A stretch of 64,000 nt of DNA, from positions 1,984,001-2,048,000 of the forward strand of contig NZ_CP163518.1 of the NCBI RefSeq assembly GCF_041080625.1. Reading direction: 5' to 3'. Below, in pieces: positions 50,331-61,303 of this stretch (position 1 is its first letter; each line of letters begins with the position of its first letter). This DNA is from Streptomyces sp. CG1 (GTDB lineage: Bacteria > Actinomycetota > Actinomycetes > Streptomycetales > Streptomycetaceae). A model generated the notes under the pieces. It was not told the origin of the DNA, searched no databases, and saw only the letters and a program-made list of their open reading frames with translations. The position numbers were made by a program, and so were the translations under genes.

Positions 50331-50866
50331 AACCACCCGTCCCAAGCGGGGAGTTCGGCGGCGGTGACGATGCTGCGGACGCCCAGAGTCGGGCCGAGAG
50401 CCGGGGTGGTCTGGTCGACGACAACCGCGCAGCCGGCCCAGTGGCCGCCACACTCCTCGACCATCGACCGCACGGCCGCCGCCTGGCTACCCGTCTCGAT
50501 CCAGTCGTCGACCAGCAACACCCGTTCTCCAGAGCCCACCATCGCCCGCTGCAAGCGCAGTTCCTGGCGCAGCCCCCGGTAGTCGGGGTCGCTGCGCCGG
50601 GTGATCTTTGCCCCGGGAAAGATCCCCTCCTGCTTGCGTACCGGAACGAAGCCGACGCCCAGTTCCACGGCCACCGCCGCACCGAGCAGGAATCCCCGCG
50701 ACTCGATGCCGCAGACCGCCGAGACATCGTCGTCTCGGAACGACTCAGCCAAGCCGCGGACCACCGCAGCAAGCGCCGCGGAGTCACGGAAGATCTGCCA
50801 AACGTCAGCATGACCGTCGATCCAGCGAAAGTGTTCGAGAACCAGGGTGCGTGCTTTGGACATCAT
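50327..50866 (-). CDS. Phosphoribosyltransferase (adenine-PRT-like)
   Basis: This 179-residue protein has a PRPP-binding motif, RVLLVDDWIETGSQ, and an N-terminal AVCGIESRGFLLGAAVA like that of adenine phosphoribosyltransferase. The base specificity is not certain; Trp in the PRPP loop is unusual. The ATG pair at 50863-50866 is the most likely start, though no ribosome site is seen. Its stop codon lies where the IS remnant begins, so the true C-terminus may have been altered. Confidence 0.7.
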   Translation of the reverse strand: MMSKARTLVLEHFRWIDGHADVWQIFRDSAALAAVVRGLAESFRDDDVSAVCGIESRGFLLGAAVAVELGVGFVPVRKQEGIFPGAKITRRSDPDYRGLRQELRLQRAMVGSGERVLLVDDWIETGSQAAAVRSMVEECGGHWAGCAVVVDQTTPALGPTLGVRSIVTAAELPAWDGWF

Positions 50867-51135
50867 GATCGCGAGTCTGTGGACGGACAGCAGTCCAAGC
50901 AACCGGATTCTCCGTTCGGGGAAACGCAGACCGACCACGCGACGCGACAGACCAGCCTTCGCCTGCCAGACCGCACTCCGCTTCGCTGCGGTCGTACGGC
51001 TACGACACCGGACGAAGAGACAGAACCTAGGAGACCCGCCGGTGGGTCGCATCGCTGCTGAGTGTTCCGATCACGGAGCCAGGCGTCGCTTCTTGATGGT
51101 GCCGCACCGGCCGGCCATGGCAGTAGGCCAGGCGC

Positions 51136-52035
51136 TCAGGAGGCCGGGCCGGTCGATACGCACCGCAGCATGACACGTACGAGGCAGCGTCGGTGGGCGG
51201 TGTCTGGGTGGTCCTCGTAGGGCGTACGGCCGTGGAGGACCCGCCGGTCGTCGATGACGAGGCAGTCGCCCTCCTCCAGTGGGATGGTGACCTTCAGCTC
51301 CTGGCGGGCCAGCACCTGGCGCAGGGTTTCGAGGGCCGCGCGCTGATCGGCCGGTATGGGCTCGCCGGTCAGTTCGGCGGCGGTCTCGATGCGTTTGAGG
51401 TTGCATCGGACCTGGAGGCGGCCTTCGGCCTGCTCGAACACCGGCGCTCGCACCACGGGGCTTTCGCCCTGGGGCGTGACATGGCGGCGGTCCACGGGGC
51501 ACGGGATGCTGAGCATGTCCAGTGCCTGAGGCGATGACTCGCGAAGGATGCGATGGACTGTCCAGCCGTCCACCAGGACGGAAGCGCCACCCCGCAGGGC
51601 TTTGCGGTGTGTGAGGAGGGCGATGCAGTCGGGTTCCTGTCCGAAGGGATTCACTGCCCGGTCGTTGTGCAGGTGCAGGTAGCCGCGTGACTTGGAGGTG
51701 TAGGCGTTCTCGTGGAAGCGGCGGTCGTCGGTGTGTGCCGAGGCGCCCTCGTCCCGGACCAGCCAGGCCAGAGTGCTGTCCCCCGGGCCCCGGCCCTGCG
51801 GCAGTGGTTCGCCGAGATGGCGGAGCATCGACGTGGCGAACTCCTGGGCCGCTTGGGCACTCATGGTGCCGGCTGGCGTGCCCCTCACCACGGCGAAACC
51901 CCGGCCGTCGAGCACCTCGGCGCGTAATCGGCGGGCCAGGAGAGCGTGATCGGGGCTGTAAGGGAGACGGAAGGCGGTGGGGGAGGCGAAGGTCTGCTGT
52001 GTCCAGCTGTCCTCGTCCGTGGCGTTCCCGGTCAT
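51136..52035 (-). CDS. TauD/TfdA-type Fe(II)/2-oxoglutarate-dependent oxygenase
   Basis: The protein has 299 residues. GRGFAVVRGTPAG is the N-terminal strand. The iron ligands are in SAHTDDRRFHENAY (HxD) and VLHGRTPYED (distal His), and an Arg for 2-oxoglutarate follows in HRRCLVRVMLR. The layout resembles clavaminate synthase-like and amino-acid hydroxylases. It hydroxylates an unknown small molecule. The start is ATG 52035 with GGAAGG upstream; ATG 52041 is too close to that site. It is divergent from the aldo-keto reductase. Confidence 0.82.
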   Translation of the reverse strand: MTGNATDEDSWTQQTFASPTAFRLPYSPDHALLARRLRAEVLDGRGFAVVRGTPAGTMSAQAAQEFATSMLRHLGEPLPQGRGPGDSTLAWLVRDEGASAHTDDRRFHENAYTSKSRGYLHLHNDRAVNPFGQEPDCIALLTHRKALRGGASVLVDGWTVHRILRESSPQALDMLSIPCPVDRRHVTPQGESPVVRAPVFEQAEGRLQVRCNLKRIETAAELTGEPIPADQRAALETLRQVLARQELKVTIPLEEGDCLVIDDRRVLHGRTPYEDHPDTAHRRCLVRVMLRCVSTGPAS

Positions 52036-52124
52036 CGGCATCTTCCTTCCGGATGCGCAACCGTGCTTCCCCTTCAGGGTAGGAGGCAGGGTGAACACGC
52101 AGAAGGGCGCACGAGGAGGCTTGG

Positions 52125-53099
52125 ATGCTGCGCAAGGGGCTGGGGCGTGGCGGCCCCCTGGTGCCGGCGATGGGGCTGGGCTGCATGGGCATGTCCGACT
52201 TCTACGGCCCCACCGAGGAACGGGAGTCGATCGCGACGATCCATCGGGCGCTCGACCTGGGCCTCACCTTCCTCGACACGGCTGACATGTACGGCCCGTA
52301 CACCAACGAAGAGCTGGTGGGACGAGCCGTCGCAGGACGCCGCGACGAGGTGTTCCTGGCGTCCAAGTTCGGCGTCGTACGGTCCGGCGACCCCCGCGCG
52401 CGACGGATCGACTCGACGCCCGAATACGCCAAGAGGGCCTGTACCGCATCGCTACGCCGGCTCGGGGTGGACCACCTCGACCTCTACTACCTGCACCGCC
52501 GCAACCCGGCCGTCCCCATCGAGGACACCGTCGGTGCCATGAGCGAGCTGGTGGCCGAGGGCAAGGTGCGCCACATCGGCCTGTCGGAGGTGAGTGCCGA
52601 CACGTTGCGCCGGGCGTGCGCGACAGCCCCGGTCGCCGCGCTGCAAAGCGAGTATTCGCTGTGGACACGTGGCCTGGAGCGGGAGATCCTGCCCACGGCC
52701 CGGGAACTCGGCGTCGCGCTGGTGGCGTACGCGCCGCTCGGCCGCGGTCTCCTCACGGGAACGCTGACCGGCGTACGTGGCCTGGCCGCCGACGACATCC
52801 GCCGAGATCACCCGCGGTTCCGCGCGGAGAACCTGGCGGCCAACCTGCGCTTGGTTCAGCACGTACGGACGCTTGCCGGGGAACTCGGCTGTACTCCCGC
52901 GCAACTGGCACTGGCCTGGGTTCTGGCGCAGCCGGGCGGTGTGATCCCCCTACCGGGCATGCGCCGCCGCACGCACCTTGACGAGAACTCCGGGGCGCTT
53001 GCGGTCAGGCTCACGTCCGAGCAGTTGCGGATGATCACCCACGCGATACCGGAAGCCGCCGGCGACCGCGCACCGGACATGTCCCGGCTGGAAAAGTAG
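52125..53099 (+). CDS. Aldo-keto reductase
   Basis: This 324-residue TIM-barrel reductase has [18 protein letters not shown] with the catalytic Asp and Tyr, [11 protein letters not shown] with the His, and [19 protein letters not shown] binding NADPH. It reduces aldehydes or ketones. GGAGG precedes the ATG at 52125. It is divergent from the oxygenase. Confidence 0.88.
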   Translation: MLRKGLGRGGPLVPAMGLGCMGMSDFYGPTEERESIATIHRALDLGLTFLDTADMYGPYTNEELVGRAVAGRRDEVFLASKFGVVRSGDPRARRIDSTPEYAKRACTASLRRLGVDHLDLYYLHRRNPAVPIEDTVGAMSELVAEGKVRHIGLSEVSADTLRRACATAPVAALQSEYSLWTRGLEREILPTARELGVALVAYAPLGRGLLTGTLTGVRGLAADDIRRDHPRFRAENLAANLRLVQHVRTLAGELGCTPAQLALAWVLAQPGGVIPLPGMRRRTHLDENSGALAVRLTSEQLRMITHAIPEAAGDRAPDMSRLEK

Positions 53100-53720
53100 A
53101 CCGGGACGGCGGACTGTCGCGTACAGGGCTCACGGGGCCGTACGACCCATCGGACAGCGCCTGTGTCGTCTCGGTCTCACCCCCTCGGTCCGGACACGGA
53201 CTACTGCGATGACAGGAAGACCGACGGGCCGGATCGGACTGGATCAGGCCAGGGCCCCGTCCCGACGGCCCAGGCCCGGAAGCCCCACCTCATCACGCCG
53301 CATCGCCGGCCGCCCACAACGGGTTCGTCCTCGCACACTGCGGCTGCCCACCATCCGCGAGGTACCAGAACGCGCCTCCGACGAACGCTGCGGCAACTGC
53401 CGCTTCCTCTGCCATGCCGGCCCACGCAAGAGTCACACGTCCGCCAGCTATCAACTGCGATTGCGTCAGGTTCCTTGATCGGGTTGTCGCCTACCGGTGA
53501 GTAGCAGCAGTGTGATCCCGCGGCCCTCTCCACCCGCACAAGAATCACCCAAGCACAGAACTGATTACCCGTCAGTGACGTCAGCAACAGGTCAGCATTG
53601 ATACGACCGGACCCGGTTCCACGCGACTGCGCCTGCACATACACTGACGCCCCATAACACGCCGGTTGACCAGCGAGAACGCGGTGGTTGAGCCGATCCG
53701 TCAGAGTCAGGAGCGACCCC
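53100..53720. other. Gap without a convincing gene
   Basis: This is 620 bp between the reductase and the acyltransferase. A plus-strand frame has DERCGNCRFLCHAGP near 53380, but no start, ribosome site or family. It may be a relic. Nothing else was recognised. Confidence 0.4.
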
Positions 53721-54446
53721 TTGTTCTACTACCTGCTCAAGTACGTACTGCTGGGCCCCCTGCTGAGACTGGTCTTCCGGCCCCGGATCGAGGGCCTGGA
53801 GAACGTGCCGGCCTCCGGACCCGCGATCGTCGCAGGGAACCATCTGTCGTTCTCCGACCACTTTCTGATGCCGGCGATGCTCAAGCGCCGGATCACGTTC
53901 CTCGCGAAGGCCGAGTACTTCACCGGCCCGGGGCTCAAGGGCCGGCTCACCGCGTTCTTCTTCCGCAATGCCGGGCAGATCCCGGTGGACCGCTCGGGCA
54001 AGGAGGCCGGGCAGGCCGCGATCCGCGAGGGCCTCAAGGTGCTGAGCAGGGACGAATTGCTCGGCATCTATCCCGAGGGCACCCGTTCGCACGACGGCCG
54101 GCTCTACAAGGGCAAGGTCGGCGTCGCCGTAATGGCGCTGAGGGCCGGGGTGCCGGTCGTACCGTGCGCGATGATCGGCACGTTCGAGGCCCAGCCGCCC
54201 GGGAAGGTCGTCCCGAACATCCACCCCGTCACCATCCGCTTCGGCAAGGCCCTCGACTTCTCCCGCTATGCGGGCATGGAGCACGAGAAGGCGATCCTGC
54301 GGGCCGTCACCGACGAGATCATGTACGCGATCCTGACGCTGTCCGAGCAGGAGTACGTCGACGAGTACGCGGCCGTCGTCAAGGAGCGGCAGGCCGCGGA
54401 GAAGGGCGCGAAGGGACGCCGGTTCCCGCGGGCGCCGCTCAGCTGA
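53721..54446 (+). CDS. 1-acyl-sn-glycerol-3-phosphate acyltransferase family protein
   Basis: The protein has 241 residues. The catalytic HX4D is in GNHLSFSDHF, the glycerol-phosphate motif is IYPEGTRSHDG, and there is a hydrophobic N-terminus (FYYLLKYVLLGPLLRLVF). It transfers an acyl chain to lysophosphatidate or a related lipid at the membrane. I choose TTG 53721, with AGGAG seven bases upstream; the in-frame extension to 53688 has no ribosome site. Confidence 0.85.
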   Translation: MFYYLLKYVLLGPLLRLVFRPRIEGLENVPASGPAIVAGNHLSFSDHFLMPAMLKRRITFLAKAEYFTGPGLKGRLTAFFFRNAGQIPVDRSGKEAGQAAIREGLKVLSRDELLGIYPEGTRSHDGRLYKGKVGVAVMALRAGVPVVPCAMIGTFEAQPPGKVVPNIHPVTIRFGKALDFSRYAGMEHEKAILRAVTDEIMYAILTLSEQEYVDEYAAVVKERQAAEKGAKGRRFPRAPLS

Positions 54447-54506
54447 CCCCTCTGCCGTCGGCAGAAGTTCCGTGGCCCCGCCGGTCCGCTCTCCTAGGCT
54501 CGCCGT

Positions 54507-55532
54507 ATGAAGAGGGCTTTGGTGATCGGGGCGAGCGGGCAGATCGGCCGTCCGACCGTGGACGCGCTGGCGCGGGACGGCTGGGCGGTGACGGCCGCCT
54601 CACGGAGCGGCGGCCGGGACGAGGCGTGGGACGACGGGGTGCACACGGTCCGGCTGGACCGCTCCGACGATGCGGCCCTGGCCGCGCTGGTCGGCGACGG
54701 CTGCGATCTGCTGGTCGACATGGTCGCCTACGACGCCGCGCACGCCCGGCAGTTGACCTCCCTGGCGGGCCGGATCGGCTCGGCGGTAGTGATCTCCAGC
54801 GTGGCCGTGTACGACGACGGCTCGGGCCGGAACTTCGACACGATGGGCGCGCCGGACGGTTTTCCCGCCTACCCGGTGCCGATCCCCGAGACCCACCCGA
54901 CGGTTGCTCCGGGCGAGGCGTCGTACAGCACCCGCAAGGTGGCGCTGGAGCGTGAACTCCTCGCGGCCGCAGACACGTTGCCGGTGACGGTGCTGCGGCC
55001 GGGCGCGGTGCACGGGCGGTACAGTCCGCTCCCCCGTGAGCTGCACTTCGTGCGGCGGAATCTGGACGGCAGGCGCAAGCGGGTGCTGTCGTACCGGGGC
55101 GAGAGCCGGTTCCATCCGGCGAGCGCCCGGAACGTCGCCGAGCTGGTCCGGTCGGCGGCGGCCCGGCCCGGTGTCCGGGTGCTGAACGCCTGCGACGGAC
55201 AGGCGCCGACGGTCGCCGAGACCGGCGCGGCGGTCGACGCGGTGATGGGTGTGGAGACGGAGACGACGCTCCTCGACGGTCCGCCCGAGGGCTGCGTCGG
55301 CCGGACTCCGTGGTCGACGCCGCTGCCGGTCGTCGCCGACATGTCCGCAGCGGAGCGGGAGTTGGGCTACCGGCCGGTGGTGTCGTACGCCGGGAGCCTG
55401 CCGGAGACGGTCGCTTGGCTGACCGATGTGCTGCGCGCCGGGCGGGACTGGCGGGAGTGCTTCCCGTCGCTCGCCCGGGTGTATCCGGACCTGTTCGACT
55501 ACGCGGCCGAGGACGCCTGGTTCGCGGCATGA
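54507..55532 (+). CDS. NAD-dependent epimerase/reductase (extended SDR type)
   Basis: It has 341 residues. ALVIGASGQIGRPTVDAL is the dinucleotide-binding motif. Ser/Tyr/Lys activity is suggested by VVISSVAVYDDG and SYSTRKVALE. VLRPGAVHGRYSP is typical of nucleotide-sugar or isoflavone-reductase-like enzymes. The substrate is unknown. It lies 60 bases after the acyltransferase and a shared hairpin ends it. Confidence 0.82.
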   Translation: MKRALVIGASGQIGRPTVDALARDGWAVTAASRSGGRDEAWDDGVHTVRLDRSDDAALAALVGDGCDLLVDMVAYDAAHARQLTSLAGRIGSAVVISSVAVYDDGSGRNFDTMGAPDGFPAYPVPIPETHPTVAPGEASYSTRKVALERELLAAADTLPVTVLRPGAVHGRYSPLPRELHFVRRNLDGRRKRVLSYRGESRFHPASARNVAELVRSAAARPGVRVLNACDGQAPTVAETGAAVDAVMGVETETTLLDGPPEGCVGRTPWSTPLPVVADMSAAERELGYRPVVSYAGSLPETVAWLTDVLRAGRDWRECFPSLARVYPDLFDYAAEDAWFAA

Positions 55533-55534
55533 GC

Positions 55535-55565
55535 GAGGGGCGACCGGAGAGTCCGGCCGCCCCTC
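55535..55565. terminator. Bidirectional terminator
   Basis: GAGGGGCG-a-CCGG (55535-55547) pairs with CCGG-c-CGCCCCTC (55553-55565) around a 5-base loop, between the convergent epimerase and peptidase genes. Confidence 0.75.
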
Positions 55566-55583
55566 GTCACCGTACGGGACGGG

Positions 55584-57191
55584 CTACGGCTTGGGCGTGG
55601 CGTGCGGGCCGCAGGTCACATCCGCACCGTCCAGCCTGCCGTCGATCAGGTAGGCGTCGACGCGCTGGTTGATGCAGGAGTTGACCAGGCCGGTCACCCC
55701 GTGGGAGCCCGCGTCCTTCTCGGTGATCAGACGGGAGCCCTGGAAACGCTTGTGCAGTTCGACGGCACCCTCGTACGGAGTGGCGGCGTCCCGGGTGGAC
55801 TGCACGATCAGCACCTGCGGCAGGCCCTTGCCGGTCTGCACCTCGACCGGGGTCCGCTGCTTCACCGGCCAGGTGGCGCAGGGCAGGTTCATCCAGGCGT
55901 TGGCCCAGGTCATGAACGGGTAGTCCCGGTTGAGCCGGGTGTTGTCCCGGTTCCACTTCTGCCAGCTGGCCGGCCACTTGGCGTCGGTGCACTCGACGGC
56001 CGTGTAGACGGCGTTGCCGTTCTCGGCGCTGATGTTGCCGGCCGTGTTCGACGGGTTGGGGCCGGCGGCGTCGACGAGCGCCTTGGTGTCACCGGCGAAG
56101 TACTTGCTGAACACCGTGGCGACCGGCACCCACGAGGAGTCGTAGTACGGCGCGCTCTGGAAGAAGGAGATCAGCTCGGCCGGGCCGACGACCCCGCCGA
56201 TGGGGTTCTTCTTGGCGGTGGCGCGCAGTTCGAGCCACTTGGCCTGGACGGCGGCGCGGGTGGTGCCGAGGTGGAAGGCGGCGTCGTTGGCGGCGACCCA
56301 GTCCTCCCAGTCCTTCCAGCGGCCCTCGAAGGCGATGTCCTGGTTCAGGTTGGCCTGGTACCAGATGTTCTCGCGGGCCGGGTTGACCACGCTGTCGACG
56401 ACCATGCGGCGCAGGTGGCCCGGGAACAGGGTGCCGTAGACGGCGCCGAGGTAGGTGCCGTAGGAGACGCCCAGGTAGTTGAGCTTCTTCTCGCCCAGGG
56501 CCGCGCGGATGACGTCCAGGTCACGGGCGGTGTTCGGCGTGGTCATCTGCTGGAGCATCGCGTGGCCGGTGCGCTCCAGGCAGCCGTCCGCGTACTCGCG
56601 GGCCAGCTTGCGCTGAGCGGTCTTGTCCGCCTCGGTGTCCGGCACCGGGTCCATCTTCGGCGCCTTGACGTACTCCTGCGGGTCCTCGCAGGAGATGGGC
56701 GCGGAGTGGCCGACGCCGCGCGGGTCGAAGCCGACGAAGTCGTAAGCCTTGGCGACGTTGGCCCACACGGGGTTCTTGGTGGTGACCCGGCGCGGGAACC
56801 TCAGACCCGAGCCGCCGGGGCCGCCCGGGTTGTAGACGAGCGCGCCCTGGCGCTCCTGCGGGGTGCCCGTGTTGCCGATGCGGTCGACGGCGAGCTTGAT
56901 CTGCTTGCCGTACGGGTGGGCGTAGTCGACGGGCACGCTCACCCAGCCGCACTGGATGGGCTTCTCCAGCCCCCAGTCGGCCGGGCAGTCCTGCCAGTCG
57001 ATGCCGGCCTTGGCGGCGCGGGCGGCGGCGATCGCGGCGCCCTTGGCCTCCCGGTCCGGACCGGGCCGGCCGGTGGTGCCCGCAGCACTGGCCGCGGGTG
57101 CCGTGACGGCACCGGCGATCAGGGTGGCGGTGACGAGCGCTCCTGCCGAACCGAGCGCCAGCAGGCGGCTCTTCGGTCTGTTGTCCCTCAA
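55584..57191 (-). CDS. Secreted tripeptidyl-aminopeptidase-like alpha/beta hydrolase
   Basis: This 535-residue protein has a Sec signal (LLALGSAGALVTATLIAGAV) ending near APAASA. NPGGPGGSG forms the oxyanion region. The nucleophile Ser is in LGVSYGTYLGAVYG, the Asp in IVQSTRDAATPYEG, and the His in DAGSHGVTGLV. It matches the Tap/SlpD-E group, which removes tripeptides from the N-termini of exported proteins in Streptomyces. The start is TTG 57191 with GGGAGGG five bases upstream. Confidence 0.9.
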   Translation of the reverse strand: MRDNRPKSRLLALGSAGALVTATLIAGAVTAPAASAAGTTGRPGPDREAKGAAIAAARAAKAGIDWQDCPADWGLEKPIQCGWVSVPVDYAHPYGKQIKLAVDRIGNTGTPQERQGALVYNPGGPGGSGLRFPRRVTTKNPVWANVAKAYDFVGFDPRGVGHSAPISCEDPQEYVKAPKMDPVPDTEADKTAQRKLAREYADGCLERTGHAMLQQMTTPNTARDLDVIRAALGEKKLNYLGVSYGTYLGAVYGTLFPGHLRRMVVDSVVNPARENIWYQANLNQDIAFEGRWKDWEDWVAANDAAFHLGTTRAAVQAKWLELRATAKKNPIGGVVGPAELISFFQSAPYYDSSWVPVATVFSKYFAGDTKALVDAAGPNPSNTAGNISAENGNAVYTAVECTDAKWPASWQKWNRDNTRLNRDYPFMTWANAWMNLPCATWPVKQRTPVEVQTGKGLPQVLIVQSTRDAATPYEGAVELHKRFQGSRLITEKDAGSHGVTGLVNSCINQRVDAYLIDGRLDGADVTCGPHATPKP

Positions 57192-57366
57192 GTGGGCCCT
57201 CCCCCTACATCAGGATCACTGCGAGTGGTCAGACGGGGATCCTCTCGACTGTGAGCCACCTGAGAACAGAGTTAGCCATCCATCTTTACCAATCCGATAA
57301 CCGGATGATCATGTCCTGTCGAACGACACGCCGAACGGGGACGCCACAGGAAGCGAGCGGCTCGCC

Positions 57367-58125
57367 TCAGCGGAGCCTGGTCAGCGCCTCGTCCAGGAGC
57401 CGTCGCAGTCGCAGTGCGTCGGGGGCCACTGCACTGACCAGGGCGGCGGGACCTGCCAGCGGTATCAGGGCGGCGCACTCCCCCAGGACCTGCGCCTGTA
57501 CCGGCTGTGCCATGAACTCGGGGCGTACGACGACGAGTTGCCCCACCGCGCGGTGTCCGGCCAGGACCGCCGGGCCGTCCCAGCCGCCTGGTGCGCCGGG
57601 GCCGCAGGACAGTTCCTGGTCCAGCACCGGGCGGCCCGCGACCCGTACGGTCAGCCGGCTGGTGAGCCGCCCAGGGTCCTCACCCGCCCGCCCGAGCACC
57701 TGCTCCTCACGCAGCACGAGCCGGGCTCCGGCGGCGAGTTCGGCCCGCGTGGTGACGTACAGGTCGCTGCCGCGGGCCGAGATCAACTGCTCGGGCAGCC
57801 AGCGCAGTTCGGCGCCGTCGGCCACGTCGAGCCGTACGTCGTAGCGGGCCTCCCCCTTGGCCTGGCCCGGCAGGGCGAGGGTTGCGGCGGCCGAGCCGAT
57901 GTGCAGCCGGGCGCCCTCCGCCACGCTCGCCGTGAGCGAGAAGCGGTCGCCACCGAGCGGGCCGCTCATCGCGCCGACCAGCATGACCTTCGCCTCGGTG
58001 CCGTCGGACCGGGTGCGGCGCAGGGCCAGCGGGCCGTCGCCCTCCAGCACGGGCAGCACGGTGCCGCCGCGCCCGTCGGCGCGGGCGACGATCCGGGCGT
58101 CCGCCCGGACCCCGGTGGCGGTCAT
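57367..58125 (-). CDS. ureD: Urease accessory protein UreD
   Basis: At 252 residues it has the all-beta UreD/UreH features: [35 protein letters not shown] and [16 protein letters not shown]. It is the scaffold on which UreF and UreG load nickel into apo-urease. The ATG overlaps the ureG stop (ATGA). It is the last gene of the ureABCFGD operon. Confidence 0.9.
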   Translation of the reverse strand: MTATGVRADARIVARADGRGGTVLPVLEGDGPLALRRTRSDGTEAKVMLVGAMSGPLGGDRFSLTASVAEGARLHIGSAAATLALPGQAKGEARYDVRLDVADGAELRWLPEQLISARGSDLYVTTRAELAAGARLVLREEQVLGRAGEDPGRLTSRLTVRVAGRPVLDQELSCGPGAPGGWDGPAVLAGHRAVGQLVVVRPEFMAQPVQAQVLGECAALIPLAGPAALVSAVAPDALRLRRLLDEALTRLR

Positions 58126-58799
58126 GCCGTCCACGCGGCGAACCGCCCGCGCACCCAGGAGGCCACCTCGGCGACGCCGGTCCCGCCGCGCAACGACTGG
58201 AAGACCACGGGAAGTCCGGCCCGCTGGGCCTTGGCGTCGGCGGCCATCCGGGCGAGGTCGGAGCCGACGTACGGCGCGAGGTCGGTCTTGTTGACGACGA
58301 GCAGGTCGGCCGTGGTGACGCCGGGCCCGCCCTTGCGCGGGATGTCGTCGCCGCCGGCCACGTCGATCACGAAGATCTGCGCGTCCACGAGTCCCTTGGA
58401 GAAGGTCGCGGTGAGATTGTCGCCGCCGGACTCGACGAGGATCAGATCCAGCGGGCCGACCGCCTCCTCCAGGTCCTCCACGGCTTCGAGGTTGGCCGAG
58501 ATGTCGTCCCGGATCGCGGTGTGCGGGCAGGCGCCCGTCTCCACGGCGGTGATCCGCTCGGGCGGCAGCACGGCCTCCCGGAGCAGGAACTCGGCGTCCT
58601 CACGGGTGTAGATGTCGTTCGTGACGACTGCGAGCGACAGCTCGTCGCGCAGCGCCCGGCAGAGCGCGGCGACGGTCGCGGTCTTTCCGGACCCGACGGG
58701 GCCACCGAGCCCGATGCGCAGGGCGCGGCGGGTTCCGTCGGGGCGGTGCGCGTCGGCGCTGACGGCGGCGGGGCCGGGGTGGGTGTGGTCGAGGTGCAT
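58122..58799 (-). CDS. ureG: Urease accessory GTPase UreG
   Basis: This 225-residue SIMIBI GTPase has P-loop [16 protein letters not shown], the nickel-site CPH in [29 protein letters not shown], and the base-specific NKTD. A His-containing N-terminal tail (MHLDHTHPG) may help hold nickel. It delivers nickel to UreC. It follows ureF after 97 bases and overlaps ureD. Confidence 0.95.
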   Translation of the reverse strand: MHLDHTHPGPAAVSADAHRPDGTRRALRIGLGGPVGSGKTATVAALCRALRDELSLAVVTNDIYTREDAEFLLREAVLPPERITAVETGACPHTAIRDDISANLEAVEDLEEAVGPLDLILVESGGDNLTATFSKGLVDAQIFVIDVAGGDDIPRKGGPGVTTADLLVVNKTDLAPYVGSDLARMAADAKAQRAGLPVVFQSLRGGTGVAEVASWVRGRFAAWTA

Positions 58800-58896
58800 G
58801 AGTGCGGCTCCTGGAGGCCGGGTTACTTGGTCGAGGGGGCCTGGACCGGGGCGGTCACTCTTCGGCCGGGCGAGTGGGGCGGGCGGGTGGGCACAG

Positions 58897-59571
58897 TCAT
58901 GACGCGAACAGCCGTACCGGCCATGCGGCATGTGCCTCGGCCATGACTTCCAGCAGCGGTGCGGAGGCTGCCGGCAACGCGTCGACGCCCTGCTCGGAGA
59001 CCCGCCGCGCCGCCTCCACAGCCCGGTCGGCGACCAGGTCCAGCTCGGGCGCCAGCCGCGCCAGCACACCGGTGGCGTCGAACGGGTCCAGGCTCAGCAG
59101 TCGTACCGTGGCCGTCGCCGGCCCGCTCACGCTCTCGTACGCCGCGCAGTACGCCGCGTCGTCCGGGCCCAGTCCGGCCGCCCGTGCGGCCAGGCCGAGC
59201 ACGACCGGCTGATGGGCTCCCTTGGGGAACTCCCGGGCCAGCGCGTCGAGTTCGGCCGAAGGCCAGCTGGCCCGTACCGCCCGCAGCAGCTGCCGGCCGA
59301 GCCGGCGCGCCGCGATCCGCAGGGCGGGAGACGGCGTACGGGCGTCCGCCGCCGCGTCCAGCTCCCGCGGATCCACGCCGAGTGCGGCGGCCGCCGCCAC
59401 CGCTCCCGCGACCAGCCCGGCGGTCTGCAGCCGGCCCCGGCAGAAGTCCTCCAGGCTCGCGGCGGAGGTGATGCGCCCGGCCTTGACGGCGGCCTCCGCC
59501 CCGCCGGAGTGCGCATGCCCTCCGGCGGGGAAGCGGCCGTCGGCCAGGACGAGAAGTGCTGCCCGTGCCAT
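58897..59571 (-). CDS. ureF: Urease accessory protein UreF
   Basis: It is 224 residues, all helical, with [20 protein letters not shown] at the N-terminus and [19 protein letters not shown] near the end, both typical of actinobacterial UreF. It controls GTP hydrolysis by UreG during nickel insertion. ATG 59571 is preceded by an in-frame GTG (59574). It starts about ten bases after ureC ends. Confidence 0.9.
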   Translation of the reverse strand: MARAALLVLADGRFPAGGHAHSGGAEAAVKAGRITSAASLEDFCRGRLQTAGLVAGAVAAAAALGVDPRELDAAADARTPSPALRIAARRLGRQLLRAVRASWPSAELDALAREFPKGAHQPVVLGLAARAAGLGPDDAAYCAAYESVSGPATATVRLLSLDPFDATGVLARLAPELDLVADRAVEAARRVSEQGVDALPAASAPLLEVMAEAHAAWPVRLFAS

Positions 59572-59581
59572 CACGACGCCC

Positions 59582-61303
59582 TCAGAAGAGGAAGTAACGC
59601 TGGGTCATGGGCAGTTCGACCGCCGGGGCGGCCTCGACCAGTTCGCCGTCGATGTGCACGGCGAAGCTGTCGGGGTCGATCCGGACGTCGGGCCGGGCGT
59701 CGTTCTCGCACATGTCGGCCTTGGTGACGCCGCGCGTGGACTCGATCGCCACGAACCGCTTGCCGAGGCCCAAACGCTCCGGCAAGCCGTCCTCGATCGC
59801 CAACTGGGCAGTGAAATTGACCGAGTTGGCGGCCGGGGCGCGGCCGATCGCACCGTACATCGGGCGGGGCAGGATCGGCTGCGGGGTGGGGATGGAGGCG
59901 TTGGCGTCGCCCATCTGCGCGTAGGCGATCTGGCCGCCCTTGAGCACGAGGAGCGGCTTGACGCCGAAGAACGCGGGCTCCCACAGCACGAGGTCGGCGA
60001 GCTTGCCGGTCTCCACGGAGCCGATCTCGGCGGCGAGGCCCTGGGCGAGGGCGGGATTGATCGTGTACTTGGCGACGTACCGCCGTACCCGCCGGTTGTC
60101 CGCACGGCCGTCGCCCGGAAGCGCGCCGCGCCGCCTCTTCATGACGTGCGCCGTCTGCCAGGTCCGCAGAATCACCTCGCCCACCCGTCCCATCGCCTGG
60201 GAGTCGGAGGAGATGATCGAGATCGCGCCGAGGTCGTGGAGGATGTCCTCCGCGCCGATGGTGGACGGCCGGATCCGGGACTCGGCGAACGCCAGGTCCT
60301 CGGGGACGGCGGGGTTGAGGTGGTGGCACACCATCAGCATGTCGAGGTGTTCCTCGGCGGTGTTGGCGGTGTACGGCCGGGTCGGATTGGTGGAGCTGGG
60401 CAGCACGTTGGGCTGCGAGACCACGGTCATGATGTCCGGCGCGTGCCCGCCGCCCGCGCCTTCGGTGTGGTACGAGTGGATGCCCCGGCCCGCGATCGCG
60501 GCGAGGGTGTCACCGACGAAGCCCGCCTCGTTGAGGGTGTCCGTGTGGAGGGCTACCTGGATGCCGGTGCGGTCGGCGACGGTGAGCGCGGCGTCGATGA
60601 CGGCCGGGGTGGAGCCCCAGTCCTCGTGCAGCTTCAGGCCGGCCGCGCCGCCGCGGATCTGGGAGAGCATCGCCTCGTGGGAGACGGTGTTGCCCTTGCC
60701 GAGGAAGCCGACGTTGACCGGGTAGGCCTCCATCGCCTCGAACATCCGCGCGAGATGCCAGGGGCCGGGCGTGACGGTGGTGGCCTTGGAGCCCTCGGCG
60801 GGGCCGGTGCCGCCGCCGACCAGGGTGGTGATGCCGGCGGCCAGCGCCTCGTCGGCGATCTGCGGGCAGATGAAGTGGACGTGCGCGTCGATGGCGCCGG
60901 CGGTGAGGATCCGCCCGTTGCCCGCGATGATCTCGGTCTCGGGGCCGATGACCAGGTCAGGATGGACGCCGTCCATGGTGTCCGGGTTGCCGGCCTTGCC
61001 GATCGCGGCGATCCGGCCGTCACGGATGCCGACGTCGGCCTTGACGACACCCCAGTGGTCGACGACGACGGCGCCGGTGATCACGGTGTCAGGCGTGCCG
61101 TCGGCACGCGTGGCGCGGGACTGGCCCATGGACTCGCGGATGACCTTGCCACCGCCGAAGACCGCCTCGTCCCCGGAGGTGCCGGGGCCGCCGGAGCGGT
61201 CCTCCTCGATCTCGATCAGCAGATCGGTGTCGGCGAGCCGGATGCGGTCCCCGGTGGTGGGTCCGAACAGGTCGGCGTAGGCGCCGCGGGCGATCTCAGG
61301 CAT
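59582..61303 (-). CDS. ureC: Urease alpha (catalytic) subunit
   Basis: The subunit has 573 residues, the usual UreC length. Nickel ligands are in [10 protein letters not shown] and the [12 protein letters not shown] region. The carbamylated Lys is in [11 protein letters not shown], the flap His in MVCHHLNP, and the last Asp in [10 protein letters not shown]. It hydrolyses urea to ammonia and carbamate in the cytoplasm. The start is ATG 61303, with GGAGGT seven bases upstream, and it overlaps ureB by eight bases. Confidence 0.96.
   Translation of the reverse strand: MPEIARGAYADLFGPTTGDRIRLADTDLLIEIEEDRSGGPGTSGDEAVFGGGKVIRESMGQSRATRADGTPDTVITGAVVVDHWGVVKADVGIRDGRIAAIGKAGNPDTMDGVHPDLVIGPETEIIAGNGRILTAGAIDAHVHFICPQIADEALAAGITTLVGGGTGPAEGSKATTVTPGPWHLARMFEAMEAYPVNVGFLGKGNTVSHEAMLSQIRGGAAGLKLHEDWGSTPAVIDAALTVADRTGIQVALHTDTLNEAGFVGDTLAAIAGRGIHSYHTEGAGGGHAPDIMTVVSQPNVLPSSTNPTRPYTANTAEEHLDMLMVCHHLNPAVPEDLAFAESRIRPSTIGAEDILHDLGAISIISSDSQAMGRVGEVILRTWQTAHVMKRRRGALPGDGRADNRRVRRYVAKYTINPALAQGLAAEIGSVETGKLADLVLWEPAFFGVKPLLVLKGGQIAYAQMGDANASIPTPQPILPRPMYGAIGRAPAANSVNFTAQLAIEDGLPERLGLGKRFVAIESTRGVTKADMCENDARPDVRIDPDSFAVHIDGELVEAAPAVELPMTQRYFLF

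Noticed and set aside
53201..53644. Overlapping frames on both strands in the gap before the acyltransferase
   Set aside because: No family, ribosome site or consistent codon bias; left as a gap.
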